Assembly (NCBI GenBank): GCA_026418175.1
Contig: JAOABX010000011.1
Span: forward strand, 25,293 to 89,292
Length of the DNA: 64,000 nt
Direction of reading: 5' to 3'
DNA from: Flavobacteriales bacterium
GTDB lineage: Bacteria; Bacteroidota; Bacteroidia; CAIKAF01
A program made the translations under genes and the position numbers. A model generated the notes under the pieces. It made no database searches. It had not been told where the DNA came from and worked only from the letters and a program-made list of their open reading frames with translations. Each line of letters opens with the position of its first letter. The first letter of the stretch is position 1. Below are positions 8,228-17,670 of the stretch, in pieces.

Positions 8228-9469
8228 ATGATAGAATTTAATAAATATACATTATCCAATGGATTACGTGTATTAATTCACCAGGATCATACAACTCCTT
8301 TGGCAGCCATGAATATTGTGTATGATGTGGGCGCCCGTGATGAACATCCGGAAAAAACAGGATTTGCACATTTGTTTGAACATTTAATGTTTGAAGGTTC
8401 TAAAAATATACCGAATTATGATACCCCTTTGCAATTAGCGGGTGGTTCAAATAATGCATTTACTTCCAACGATGTAACAAATTATTATTTAACCGTACCT
8501 GCATCAAATATAGAAGTGGGTTTCTGGTTGGAAAGTGATCGGATGTTGGAATTAGCTTTTTCTAAAGAAAAATTGGATGTGCAGAAGAAAGTGGTTAGTG
8601 AAGAATTTAAACAACGATATCTTAATCAACCCTATGGCGATATTTGGCTCTTAGCCCGCCCGTTGATTTATAAAAAACATCCTTATCAATGGGCAACGAT
8701 TGGAAAAGACCTATCACATATTGAGAAAGCAACCCTGGAAGATGTTAAAGATTTTTTCTACAAGTTTTATGCACCTAACAATGCTGTGTTGGTTATTAGT
8801 GGGAATGTGGAAACTTCTGCCATACTTCAGCTGGCAGAAAAGTGGTTTGGTCCCATACCTCGGCGCAACGTTCCAAAGAGAAATTTACCGCAAGAACCAC
8901 CACAAACCGAAGAACGTAGGTTGCGTGTAGAAAGGGATGTACCCTCGGATGCTTTGTTAATGGCCTTTCATATGCCATCCAGAACAGATGAAAGGTATTA
9001 TGCGTTTGATTTATTAACCGATATTTTAAGCGGGGGAAAATCATCAAGACTATATGAAAAGCTGGTGAAAGAAAAAGAAATATTTACCGAGATTGGTGCG
9101 TATGTGATGGGAAGCCATGATCCAGGGTTGATTATCGTATTTGGCAAGTTGGAAAAGAAAATTACTATAGCACAGGGAGAAGCTGCTGTATGGGAGCTAC
9201 TTGAAGAAATTAAACAACTACGAATAGCTGATGAAGAGTTGGCAAAAGTTAAAAACAAATGGCTAACTCAAAATGCTTTTGAACAGCTTAGTGTGCTTAA
9301 TAAAGCCATGAAACTTTCTTTTGCAGAATTACTGGGAGATGCTCAGATGGTGAATCGGGAGCCTGAAATCTATGCATCCATTACAGTTGAACAAATTCAA
9401 CAGGCAGCTGCTATGGCTTTTCAAAAAAATAATTGTTCGATTTTGGAATATAAATCATTGCAAATATGA
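8228..9469 (+). CDS. M16-family zinc peptidase, catalytic subunit
   Basis: A 413-residue pitrilysin/processing-peptidase-like protein. The inverted zinc motif HLFEH (residues 48-52) and the third ligand glutamate about 73-77 residues later (SEEF) are intact, so this is the active partner. No signal peptide is visible at the chosen ATG; a TTG two codons earlier is the only extension. It overlaps the next gene by 4 nt (ATGA). Heterodimers of one catalytic and one non-catalytic M16 protein encoded side by side are an established arrangement. Confidence 0.92.
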   Translation: MIEFNKYTLSNGLRVLIHQDHTTPLAAMNIVYDVGARDEHPEKTGFAHLFEHLMFEGSKNIPNYDTPLQLAGGSNNAFTSNDVTNYYLTVPASNIEVGFWLESDRMLELAFSKEKLDVQKKVVSEEFKQRYLNQPYGDIWLLARPLIYKKHPYQWATIGKDLSHIEKATLEDVKDFFYKFYAPNNAVLVISGNVETSAILQLAEKWFGPIPRRNVPKRNLPQEPPQTEERRLRVERDVPSDALLMAFHMPSRTDERYYAFDLLTDILSGGKSSRLYEKLVKEKEIFTEIGAYVMGSHDPGLIIVFGKLEKKITIAQGEAAVWELLEEIKQLRIADEELAKVKNKWLTQNAFEQLSVLNKAMKLSFAELLGDAQMVNREPEIYASITVEQIQQAAAMAFQKNNCSILEYKSLQI

Positions 9470-10740
9470 ATTTAGATCGAAGTATACCGCCTGTTATTCG
9501 GCAGGAATTTCCATTTACCCTTATACAACCTGAAAAGCAAATGATTAGGGGTGTACCTTACTATTTGATTTCTGGAGATGATACAGATTTGGTCAGGTTA
9601 GAGCTGGTATTTCAGGCAGGGTCAGTATATGAGCCATCTGCACTAATTGCTTCAACGGCTAATAATTTACTTGGTGAAGGTACTTCTTCGCACTCGGCAG
9701 CTGAAATCAACGCCCGGTTGGATTACTATGGTGCGTATATTGAAAAAGAAATTACCCACGAACATGCATCAGTAACTTTGTATTGTCTAGGGCGTTTTTT
9801 AAAGGATGTTTTGCCGTTTTTTGCTGAATTGGTGTTAGATAGTGTTTTTCCGGATAGGGAGTTGCGTATTAACTTAAATAACCGGAAAGCCTCGTTTGAA
9901 AGCAATTTGAAAAAAGTTGAATTTGTTTGTAGACAACATTTTCCGTCATTGTTATTTCCAGGTCATCCGTATGGTAAAGTAACCCGATTAGAAGATTATG
10001 ATCAAGTAACTCAAACGGATGTTTTTCATTTTTATCAAACTTATTATCATGCTGCCCCGGTAGCGGTATTTCTTTCTGGTAAAGCCAATCAGCAAACCTT
10101 TCAACTTGTATCGGATGCTTTTGATTGGCACAAACGAACAATCCCTCTCAATCATATTGCGTTGCCCGATTATACACCTGTTCATAAACACATTGCCATG
10201 GAAGATACCATTCAATCAGCCATACGAATTGGTAGGCCGGCTGTAACGCAGGAACATCCTGATTTTGCAATATGGAGCCTTACTAATACTATTTTGGGCG
10301 GATATTTTGGTTCCAGACTGATGAAAAATATTCGTGAAGAAAAAGGTTATACTTATGGTATAGGATCAGCATTACAAATGCATTCTCAATGCGGGGTTTG
10401 GTTAATCGCAACCGAAGTGGGGGCAGAATACACGCAAGCTACCTTGGATGAAATAAATAAAGAAATACTTCGTATGCATCATGAACCTGTAGGTGAAGAA
10501 GAGATGCAGATTGTAAAAAATTATATTCAAGGAAATTTTCTAAAATCAGTGGATGGACCTTTTGCGCAAACAGAACGCATCAAGATTATTGTATTGAAAG
10601 GTTTGCCTGAGGATTATTATCAACGCTTGATAGAAGCTATTCGCAAAGCTTCTGCAGATGATGTGTTACAATGCATGCATACCTATTTGCATCCTGACCA
10701 ATTAAGTCGGTTGGTAGTTGGTAAAGCTTGGAAAAATTAA
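9466..10740 (+). CDS. M16-family peptidase-like protein, non-catalytic partner
   Basis: A 424-residue M16-fold protein translationally coupled to the catalytic subunit. The zinc HxxEH motif is missing at the expected place (NNLLGEGTSSHS instead), while the Arg-Tyr motif that helps bind substrate in the second half of M16 enzymes is kept (GSRLMKNIREEKGYTYG). This is the expected split of functions in the heterodimeric branch: one half carries zinc, the other the R/Y pair. Its stop overlaps the stop of the convergent amidinotransferase-like gene by 4 nt. Confidence 0.9.
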   Translation: MNLDRSIPPVIRQEFPFTLIQPEKQMIRGVPYYLISGDDTDLVRLELVFQAGSVYEPSALIASTANNLLGEGTSSHSAAEINARLDYYGAYIEKEITHEHASVTLYCLGRFLKDVLPFFAELVLDSVFPDRELRINLNNRKASFESNLKKVEFVCRQHFPSLLFPGHPYGKVTRLEDYDQVTQTDVFHFYQTYYHAAPVAVFLSGKANQQTFQLVSDAFDWHKRTIPLNHIALPDYTPVHKHIAMEDTIQSAIRIGRPAVTQEHPDFAIWSLTNTILGGYFGSRLMKNIREEKGYTYGIGSALQMHSQCGVWLIATEVGAEYTQATLDEINKEILRMHHEPVGEEEMQIVKNYIQGNFLKSVDGPFAQTERIKIIVLKGLPEDYYQRLIEAIRKASADDVLQCMHTYLHPDQLSRLVVGKAWKN

Positions 10741-11585
10741 GGGAGCATCATTTTCATACAAAATACTGAACCTCCCGATTTAATAAATTCAGAAGTGTCT
10801 ATAGAAAAGATTTCAAATCCTAATTCTGCTAATACACGCTCGGTATAAGTATTACCTTGTTGAATAATTGCTGCTTTTTGTCCTTTTGAGTTTTGAACTA
10901 AATGAGCATTCAGCGCAAAACCAGCTTTAGCTTCTTGTATAGGTACTTCAATAAGATTACGAAAAGTTTTTTGTAAAATTTTTATTCCATCAGTACTAAA
11001 TGCTAGTGGTTGGTAAAGTGCTGTTTTAGCATTTACGGGAATCAGACAGGTATCCAAATGGTAAAAATATTCGCTTACTAGCTCTACCGCTGTAATGCTG
11101 CCAGGAAGAATCAACCTCAACCAGTCAATAGCAGTTGGCGTAGTTCGATGTCCGTAGCCGGCAATCCAATGGTCGGTAAATGGCACAGGGAGGATGTCGC
11201 CCATTCCTTCTAAAATTATATTTTCGGGTGGTTCTATGATTTCAAATCCTTGGTTTTTATAAAATTCACGAAATGCAGGAATTTCACGTTGTCTCGTTGC
11301 ATGTTTCATCCGGCTTAGAACGACTGATTTTTTCCCTTGTGCAGAAACAAACGGCAAACTTTGATTAGCAGCAAACACCATATCTTCACATTGTGGGGTA
11401 CCGTTCAGAATATGTATTTTGCTAATAATTCCGTTTTGCTGAAGTTTTTCATACACCGTTTTTAATACTTCCCATTGTTTCCGAGCTTTGGCTAGGTTTG
11501 TATTTCCTATATGATCTTTCATGTGAATGTTTTTTACATCCACCACTTCAAACCAATCTGGAGTTACCAATAAAACTTCTTGCAT
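10737..11585 (-). CDS. Amidinotransferase-fold hydrolase (DDAH/arginine-deiminase-like)
   Basis: A 282-residue guanidino-group-modifying enzyme. Typical features are the EDMVFAAN segment (about 67-74), EGMGD, the catalytic histidine region YHLDTCLIP, and a C-terminal SGGSVFCMKMML with the nucleophilic cysteine (C277). The family hydrolyses or transfers the guanidino group of arginine, methylarginine, citrulline or related compounds; sequence alone does not settle the substrate. It is the last gene of a minus-strand operon, overlapping the upstream lipoprotein gene by 1 nt (TAATG type). A link to the polyamine-like pair at 17.7-19.8 kb is conceivable but not shown. Confidence 0.85.
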   Translation of the reverse strand: MQEVLLVTPDWFEVVDVKNIHMKDHIGNTNLAKARKQWEVLKTVYEKLQQNGIISKIHILNGTPQCEDMVFAANQSLPFVSAQGKKSVVLSRMKHATRQREIPAFREFYKNQGFEIIEPPENIILEGMGDILPVPFTDHWIAGYGHRTTPTAIDWLRLILPGSITAVELVSEYFYHLDTCLIPVNAKTALYQPLAFSTDGIKILQKTFRNLIEVPIQEAKAGFALNAHLVQNSKGQKAAIIQQGNTYTERVLAELGFEIFSIDTSEFIKSGGSVFCMKMMLP

Positions 11586-12619
11586 TATTTTGATTTTTTT
11601 TCCTGAACCACTCGAAGGGTGTAAGAAGGGGAAAGATATTCACGTCCGTCAATTATAATACCAAACCAAACTTCAGTTTCATAGGTTGGTTTTCCATTGC
11701 TATAATATAATGGAGATATAGGTTCTTTTTTCTTATTCCATTCCCAGTAAAATGGTAATGAAGGATTTAATTCTTTATAAAATAACGAGTATAAATTTTC
11801 TGCAAAAATTTCTTTCTCTTCACCCGGTTTAAGGATGATTTTACGGTTGCGTTGAAAATATTCTTCCTTGAAACGAAGCACCATTACCGCAGTCCTGTTT
11901 TTGCTGTATCCATAAAGGTTAAATCTCACAGAACCACTATTTTCAAAATAATACTGGTCATAATTGCTGGTATTTTTTACACGGCAACGTATTATGTTTT
12001 CTTTTTTCTTATTGCCTGGCAATATTTCTGGTTCATCTGCACTAATACTCAATATTGCCTTTTGGTAAGTTTCTGTAGGAATTGTTGTTTGATCAATAGA
12101 AAAAAGGGTTTCTTTAGATCGAATAAACTTATCTTGTACTTTTACTTCTACTTTCATTTGAATGTAAGGTTCAAATTCTCTAGCATTAACTAACATAGGT
12201 AAGCGGGTAGGAGAAATATTTTTTTTATTTTTCCAGTTAGAAACAAGTAGTAATTCTTGTTCTGTTATCCAACCCAAAGCTTTTACATCTCCCGGTTGCA
12301 GGCTAAGTGTAGAGGCTTGCATTGTATGTGCCAGTATTTCAAAAGATTTTTTTTTATAAAATCTTGGATAGGCATATAATTTAAATAGGTGTTCATCAAT
12401 AGATTGTAAAGTTATTGGTTGTGAATAGTGGTTTCTTACCAATATCCACAAGGTATCATTCGCACTTTGGAGATCAATAGAATAATTGGGTGCATGTAGC
12501 CAAACTTCCAACCCCCAAGGATTTTTTATGGAATACATGGCTTTTTTCTCAGATAAACAACCCGAAAAGAGTATACACCCCAACCATGTAAAAAAGAAAA
12601 AAACGAAATATTTTTTCAT
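11585..12619 (-). CDS. Lipoprotein of unknown function
   Basis: A 344-residue protein with a lipoprotein signal peptide (hydrophobic stretch then LFSGC, lipidated Cys about residue 21). The mature part looks like two or three beta-sandwich domains, with alternating hydrophobic strands and phrases such as LKPGEEKEIF near the C-terminus that recall immunoglobulin-like domains. No catalytic motif is recognised. It sits between a YvlD/holin-like membrane protein (4-nt overlap) and the amidinotransferase-like gene (1-nt overlap), so the three form one transcription unit. Confidence 0.75.
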   Translation of the reverse strand: MKKYFVFFFFTWLGCILFSGCLSEKKAMYSIKNPWGLEVWLHAPNYSIDLQSANDTLWILVRNHYSQPITLQSIDEHLFKLYAYPRFYKKKSFEILAHTMQASTLSLQPGDVKALGWITEQELLLVSNWKNKKNISPTRLPMLVNAREFEPYIQMKVEVKVQDKFIRSKETLFSIDQTTIPTETYQKAILSISADEPEILPGNKKKENIIRCRVKNTSNYDQYYFENSGSVRFNLYGYSKNRTAVMVLRFKEEYFQRNRKIILKPGEEKEIFAENLYSLFYKELNPSLPFYWEWNKKKEPISPLYYSNGKPTYETEVWFGIIIDGREYLSPSYTLRVVQEKKSK

Positions 12620-12957
12620 AATGTAAGAGAAAGTCCCAGAATCCAGTTAGCCAGCGAAATAAATATACCCATAAATAGAGCTGGCCAAAATCCATTTACC
12701 TTAAAATCGTTAATAATTTGCCCGGCAAGCCAAATTAAAAAGGCATTGATTACCAGAATAAAAAGACCGAGCGTAATAAGTGTGACGGGCAAAGTCAGAA
12801 AAATAAGTATAGGTTTTACAATAGTGTTCAGCAATGCCATCAAAATTGCTACAACAAAAGCTATGGTAAAGCTTTTTACTTGAATTCCCGGAAGAATTTT
12901 GGAAAAAACCAAAATCAAGGCAGCATTCACAATAAGGGTTATCAATAATTCCTTCAT
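12616..12957 (-). CDS. Small membrane protein of the YvlD / phage-holin-4 superfamily
   Basis: A 113-residue protein made almost entirely of four membrane segments. The TIVKPILIFLTLPVTLITLGLF-type core (NTIVKPIL then a Leu/Pro/Thr helix) is characteristic of the YvlD-like family, which Pfam calls phage holin 4-2 but which is a normal chromosomal membrane protein in most bacteria. The frame extends 31 codons upstream of the ATG at 12957, but the extension is not hydrophobic and lacks family similarity; a -7-like TATCTTTA lies just before 12957. It is the first gene of the operon that includes the lipoprotein and amidinotransferase-like genes. Confidence 0.8.
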   Translation of the reverse strand: MKELLITLIVNAALILVFSKILPGIQVKSFTIAFVVAILMALLNTIVKPILIFLTLPVTLITLGLFILVINAFLIWLAGQIINDFKVNGFWPALFMGIFISLANWILGLSLTL

Positions 12958-13170
12958 ACCGGTAAAGATAGATAAATCTTGAAAGTTACCATGTTGGAAA
13001 GTTATTAACATATTGTTTATAAGTGTGAGCTTTAAATTAGAGTAAATCATATACTAATTGAAAGGGGTGTTTTACTAACCCAAAACCCTATTCTAAAAAA
13101 TAGTATAAAATATTCCATAATTACCATATGATATTTGCTGCGTCAAAAAAAAATAACAAAAAACAAAAAA

Positions 13171-13872
13171 ATGAAAACAAAATTCTTCGTACCGGTTTTA
13201 ATGATAGTAGCAGTAGCATTTACTAGCTGTTCAAAAGAAGAATCGGGGGCTTTGGAAATGAATTTGAGTTTTGATTTTTCTAAAGAATATCAAGGTTGGT
13301 CTTACGATATTTCTAATTATACTGAAGGAGAACAACAAGCAATAGCGTTTGCATGTAAATATACTCGTTTACCCCAGCCATTGAATACCAATAAATCGGC
13401 ATTGCTATTGAGTGCTAAAAATATGGGTGGAGATTTATTCTTTTACATTCGCCGTCAAATTACTGGTTTACAACCCAATACTCAATATTCAATTAATTTT
13501 CAAATGGAATTAGCTTCTAATGCTCCATCCACAGCCACTGAGGCTGGCAGTGCTAATGATGTGTATGTAAAAGTAGGTGCATCCAGCAGTGAACCTCGTA
13601 CTGTTAAAAACGGTTCCGTTTACAACTTTACTTTAGATAAAGGTGTTAAAAAAGATAGTGATGGACAAGATTTAAAAGTAATTGGTAATATAGGTAATGG
13701 TACTACTGAACCGGTTTATAGTTTGTTTGAAAGAAACAGTTCAAACAAGACAATTGTAGCTGAAACGGATGCCATGGGTAACTTATGGTTGGTTGTGGGT
13801 TTTGATTCAAATTATAAATCTCGTACTTCGTTATTTATTAGTCAATTAGTAATAAATATTAGTGCTATCTAA
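13171..13872 (+). CDS. Lipoprotein of unknown function
   Basis: A 233-residue lipoprotein: signal peptide with lipobox AFTSC, then a mature beta-rich domain. The region from FDFSKEYQGW on, with LLLSAKNMGGDLFFYIRRQITGL and LQPNTQYSINFQMELAS, resembles the jelly-roll carbohydrate-binding-type domains of Bacteroidota surface lipoproteins, but I recognise no exact family. The frame opens upstream at 13135, but the ATG at 13171 begins the signal peptide. The gene is monocistronic: a strong terminator follows and the upstream gene is divergent. Confidence 0.75.
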   Translation: MKTKFFVPVLMIVAVAFTSCSKEESGALEMNLSFDFSKEYQGWSYDISNYTEGEQQAIAFACKYTRLPQPLNTNKSALLLSAKNMGGDLFFYIRRQITGLQPNTQYSINFQMELASNAPSTATEAGSANDVYVKVGASSSEPRTVKNGSVYNFTLDKGVKKDSDGQDLKVIGNIGNGTTEPVYSLFERNSSNKTIVAETDAMGNLWLVVGFDSNYKSRTSLFISQLVINISAI

Positions 13873-13895
13873 TAAATAATTAAACTTTGTTGAAG

Positions 13896-13922
13896 AGGCA
13901 ACCTACGGGTTGCCTTTTTTAT
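13896..13922 (+). terminator. Rho-independent terminator
   Basis: A perfect 8-bp stem AGGCAACC/GGTTGCCT with a 4-nt loop is followed by a T-run. It ends the lipoprotein transcript. Confidence 0.9.
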
Positions 13923-14045
13923 TTTATCTAATTGATAATACCATTGTAGCATCTAAAATCTTTATAACCATTAGCATCGAGGTGTTTTAATTATATCTTA
14001 TTTCTTTAAGGAAAATCTTCGTGTATCTTAGTGGTTTGATGATTA

Positions 14046-14053
14046 TAACTTTG
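14046..14053 (+). promoter_or_regulatory. Candidate -7 element of pfkA (TAACTTTG)
   Basis: TAACTTTG followed by CA matches TAnnTTTG exactly and lies only 8 nt before the GTG start, so the transcript would be leaderless or nearly so. A short palindrome (AACTTT-GCA-AAAGTT, 14047-14061) covers the box. No TTG is evident at -33. Confidence 0.5.
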
Positions 14054-14061
14054 CAAAAGTT

Positions 14062-15045
14062 GTGAAAAATATTCAGCAAATAGCCGTTTTAACATCTGGA
14101 GGCGATGCTCCGGGTATGAATGCCTGTATTCGAGCAGTAGTTCGTACTGGTTTGTTCAATGGATTAAAAGTTTGGGGGATTCGCAGGGGATATCAGGGCA
14201 TGATTGAAAATGATTTTATTCCGATGGATTCTTCCTCAGTTAGTAATATTATTCAGCGAGGGGGAACAATCCTTAAAACTGCACGTAGCAAAGAATTTAT
14301 GACTCCCGAAGGGCGTAAAAGGGCTTATGAAAACCTTCGATCCCGTAATATCAATGCTATTGTAGCCATTGGGGGTGATGGTACTTTTACCGGGGCTCGG
14401 GTTTTTATGAACGAATATCCGGATATCGATTTTATAGGATTGCCCGGAACTATTGACAATGATCTTTCTGGAACAGATTTTACTATTGGATTTGATACTG
14501 CTATCAATACTGTTATTGACGCGGTGGATAAAATAAGGGATACAGCTGCCAGCCATGACCGCCTCTTTTTTATTGAAGTAATGGGACGTGATTCGGGAAT
14601 GATTGCCTTACATTCCGGCATTGGGGTGGGAGCCGAAGCCATCTTAATTCCCGAAACAAAAACGTATGTGGATCAACTGATTCACCAGTTGGAAAGGGGG
14701 TGGCTACGCAATAAATCATCCTGTATAATTATTGTTGCTGAGGGCGATGATACCGGTGGAGCACAAGCATTAGCTGATGTTGTAAAACAGCGTTTTACAC
14801 AATATGATACCCGGGTGAGTATTCTTGGACACATACAGCGTGGCGGAAGCCCTACATGTAACGACCGTATGCTGGGTACAAGGTTAGGTTACGAAGCAGT
14901 TGAAGCCCTGGTCCGTGGTAAATCTGGTGTGATGGTTGGAATTGTGAATAATCAAGTAGTGTATACTCCTTTTGAACACGCAATTCGTGATGAAGGAAAA
15001 ATGAATATGCAATTGATAAGAATGGCCGAAATTCTGGCTATGTAA
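14062..15045 (+). CDS. pfkA: ATP-dependent 6-phosphofructokinase
   Basis: Phosphorylates fructose 6-phosphate in glycolysis. The 327-residue protein has the N-terminal TSGGDAPGMNACIR, the ATP-binding GGDGT (about 104-108), the catalytic PGTIDND (about 128-134), MGRDSG and the C-terminal LGHIQRGGSP. GGDGT with Gly in the fourth position indicates ATP rather than pyrophosphate use. The start is GTG at 14062: no in-frame ATG precedes the first conserved motif, and a -7 element sits immediately upstream. priA follows after 13 nt. Confidence 0.95.
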   Translation: MKNIQQIAVLTSGGDAPGMNACIRAVVRTGLFNGLKVWGIRRGYQGMIENDFIPMDSSSVSNIIQRGGTILKTARSKEFMTPEGRKRAYENLRSRNINAIVAIGGDGTFTGARVFMNEYPDIDFIGLPGTIDNDLSGTDFTIGFDTAINTVIDAVDKIRDTAASHDRLFFIEVMGRDSGMIALHSGIGVGAEAILIPETKTYVDQLIHQLERGWLRNKSSCIIIVAEGDDTGGAQALADVVKQRFTQYDTRVSILGHIQRGGSPTCNDRMLGTRLGYEAVEALVRGKSGVMVGIVNNQVVYTPFEHAIRDEGKMNMQLIRMAEILAM

Positions 15046-15058
15046 TGTATAATTGGCC

Positions 15059-17548
15059 ATGATTTCAGGTTCTCATACTTGCTCTAATTGGATAGAAGTT
15101 ATTTTACCGTTGGCATTGCCTCGCCAGCTCACCTATGGAGTGCCTGATACTATAAAAAGTATCATACAACCCGGTTGTAGGGTAGTAGTGCAAGTTGGAA
15201 AAAGTAAAATGTACACAGCCTTAGTTTATCGCACGCAGGTTCCAGCTCCTCAAGGCTATCAGGCTAAACCTATTCTCGAAATTTTAGATGAACAACCTGT
15301 GGTTACTACTGATCAGATTCGTTTCTGGGAATGGATTGCATCATATTATATGTGTACCCTGGGCGAAGTAATGAATGTGGCCTTACCCTCAGGGCTGCGA
15401 TTAGCTGCTGAGAACAAGTATGTACTTGCCAACAGAGATATAGACCTGAATATTCTTAGCAACCGCGAATGCCTAATCGTTGAAGCCTTGCTGGAGCGTC
15501 CAGCCCTGTCGCACGATGAAATTGTAAAACTTATTGGTATTAAAACGGTTCAGCCTTATATTAAGAGTTTGATTGAAAAAGGGTATTTGGCGATTGAGCA
15601 GGAAATGAAAAAAGGCTTTGTACCTAAAACCGAAATATACATCGAACTTACTGAAACGGCTGACCAGGAAGAAAATCTTAAAAAAATATTTGATGATCTG
15701 ATTAAAGCTCCAAAACAACTTGAAACGCTGATGCGATTTATACACCTATCCTCACGTTATACAGACAAGGTGCGTAAAGTAAAAAAAAATGATTTATTAA
15801 AGTTTGAACAAGTATCTGCCCAAGCTATTCGTGAATTGGTGAAAAAAAGTGTATTCAAAGAAGTGAAAGTGGAAGTGGGCCGCTTTCATGCAGATGATGT
15901 AAAAGCAGCTACGACCTATTCCCTTACCGATGAACAGCAACGAACCCTACAGCAAATTAAGTCGGGATTTGCTCAAAATAAGCCTGTTTTGCTTCATGGC
16001 GTAACTTCCAGCGGAAAAACCGAAGTGTATATATCACTTATAAAAGAATGCATTGATGCAGGGAAGCAAGTGTTGTATTTATTGCCTGAAATTGCTCTTA
16101 CCACCCAACTTATTCAACGACTACAACGCTTTTTTCCTGGAAAGGTAGGAGTGTACCATTCCAGATTCAATGAAAATGAACGGGTGGAGGTATGGAACAA
16201 TGTTTTAAATTTCAGTAAAGGCAATACGCGATTTCAGATTATACTGGGAGCTCGATCAGCTCTTTTTTTACCATTTACTCAATTAGGACTGGTTGTGGTG
16301 GATGAAGAGCACGATGCTTCGTTCAAACAGCACGACCCAGACCCTCGTTATAATGCACGGGATGCAGCAATCTACTTAGCTACCCGTAAGCAGGCGCATG
16401 TACTGCTTGGTTCAGCTACTCCTTCACTTGAATCGTATCATAATGTACAAATTGGGAAATATACCCTAGCTGAACTGAAAAGTCGATTTGGTAATGTATC
16501 CTTGCCTGATATTATTACTGCTGATGTTAAGCATGAATTGAAACACAAAAAAATGCAGTCGCATTTTACCTCTTTGTTACTTCAAGAAATACAGCAGGCT
16601 TTAGATAGGCGCGAACAAGTGATCCTCTTTCAAAACCGCCGGGGCTATGCTCCTATGCTGCAATGTGGTGAATGTGGCTGGGTCCCTCAATGCAAACATT
16701 GTGATATTTCACTCATTTATCATAAAAATTCTGATCAATTACGTTGCCATTACTGTGGTTATACCGAACGCATGGTAGATGCATGTAAGGCTTGTGGCAG
16801 TGTAAATCTTGATAAAAAAGGCTTTGGAACTGAAAAGGTAGAAGATGAGCTACAACCCTTGTTCCCCAAAGCACGAATTGCCCGTTTGGATTTAGATACT
16901 ACCCGCCGAAAAAATGCATATCAGGAAATCTTACATCAGTTTGCTGATGGGGCGATTGATATTTTGGTTGGTACCCAAATGATAACTAAGGGCTTGGATT
17001 TTGATCATGTTTCGGTAGTAGGGATACTGAATGCTGATAACATGCTGCACTTCCCTGATTTTAGGGCGCATGAACGTGCCTATCAACTCATGAGTCAAGT
17101 TGCAGGTAGGGCCGGAAGACGTAATCGGCAGGGCAAGGTAGTGATACAAACGTATAATCCGCAGCATGTTATTATACGCCATGTAATCCATCATGATTAC
17201 GAAGCCATGGCTCGGCAGGAATTGCTGGAACGAAGTAATTTCAAGTATCCACCTTATTATAAATTCATTGAAATTACCCTCAAAGCAACTGATTATGTTC
17301 TGGTAAAACAAGCTGCCTTGCATTTGGCCCATTTGTTAAAACAACAGCTTGGTGACAGGGTATTAGGTCCAGAAATGCCGGGTGTAGCACGTATTAGAAA
17401 TCAGTTTTTATTCCGTGTATTGATACGTTTGGAATTAGGGGCACCATTAAATACATGCAAACAATGGATACTAGCAGCCATGCAAACTGTAAAACAAACT
17501 CCCGATGGAAAACGAGTGGTATTTCAGATAGATGTGGATCCGTATTGA
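15059..17548 (+). CDS. priA: Primosomal protein N' (replication restart helicase PriA)
   Basis: A 3'-to-5' DNA helicase that reloads the replisome at stalled forks. The 829-residue protein has the N-terminal 3'BD domain, a winged-helix region, Walker A (GVTSSGKTE), the DEEHD Walker B, a cysteine-rich zinc insert (paired CxxC motifs between about residues 538 and 582, starting CGECGW), and helicase motifs V and VI (GTQMITKGLDF, VAGRAGR). A TTG two codons upstream extends the frame; the ATG at 15059 is preferred. It follows pfkA by 13 nt and is probably co-transcribed. Confidence 0.95.
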   Translation: MISGSHTCSNWIEVILPLALPRQLTYGVPDTIKSIIQPGCRVVVQVGKSKMYTALVYRTQVPAPQGYQAKPILEILDEQPVVTTDQIRFWEWIASYYMCTLGEVMNVALPSGLRLAAENKYVLANRDIDLNILSNRECLIVEALLERPALSHDEIVKLIGIKTVQPYIKSLIEKGYLAIEQEMKKGFVPKTEIYIELTETADQEENLKKIFDDLIKAPKQLETLMRFIHLSSRYTDKVRKVKKNDLLKFEQVSAQAIRELVKKSVFKEVKVEVGRFHADDVKAATTYSLTDEQQRTLQQIKSGFAQNKPVLLHGVTSSGKTEVYISLIKECIDAGKQVLYLLPEIALTTQLIQRLQRFFPGKVGVYHSRFNENERVEVWNNVLNFSKGNTRFQIILGARSALFLPFTQLGLVVVDEEHDASFKQHDPDPRYNARDAAIYLATRKQAHVLLGSATPSLESYHNVQIGKYTLAELKSRFGNVSLPDIITADVKHELKHKKMQSHFTSLLLQEIQQALDRREQVILFQNRRGYAPMLQCGECGWVPQCKHCDISLIYHKNSDQLRCHYCGYTERMVDACKACGSVNLDKKGFGTEKVEDELQPLFPKARIARLDLDTTRRKNAYQEILHQFADGAIDILVGTQMITKGLDFDHVSVVGILNADNMLHFPDFRAHERAYQLMSQVAGRAGRRNRQGKVVIQTYNPQHVIIRHVIHHDYEAMARQELLERSNFKYPPYYKFIEITLKATDYVLVKQAALHLAHLLKQQLGDRVLGPEMPGVARIRNQFLFRVLIRLELGAPLNTCKQWILAAMQTVKQTPDGKRVVFQIDVDPY

Positions 17549-17637
17549 ATCGGGCTATTCTACAAATTCAAAATGTAATTAAATACTATTTCCTATTAAG
17601 AATCTTTTCCTTCTAACAGCCCTTCGGCATAAAACCT

Positions 17638-17645
17638 TATCTTTG
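17638..17645 (+). promoter_or_regulatory. Candidate -7 element of the ureohydrolase gene (TATCTTTG)
   Basis: TATCTTTG followed by CA is an exact TAnnTTTG match 25 nt before the ATG at 17671. It also argues against the TTG at 17662 as the start. No convincing TTG at -33. Confidence 0.55.
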
Positions 17646-17670
17646 CAGCTTAAAAATAAATTTGTTAAGC

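Noticed and set aside
12616..12957. Possible prophage remnant because of the holin-type membrane protein
   Set aside because: This family is a normal chromosomal membrane protein in many bacteria; no endolysin, capsid or integrase gene is nearby.
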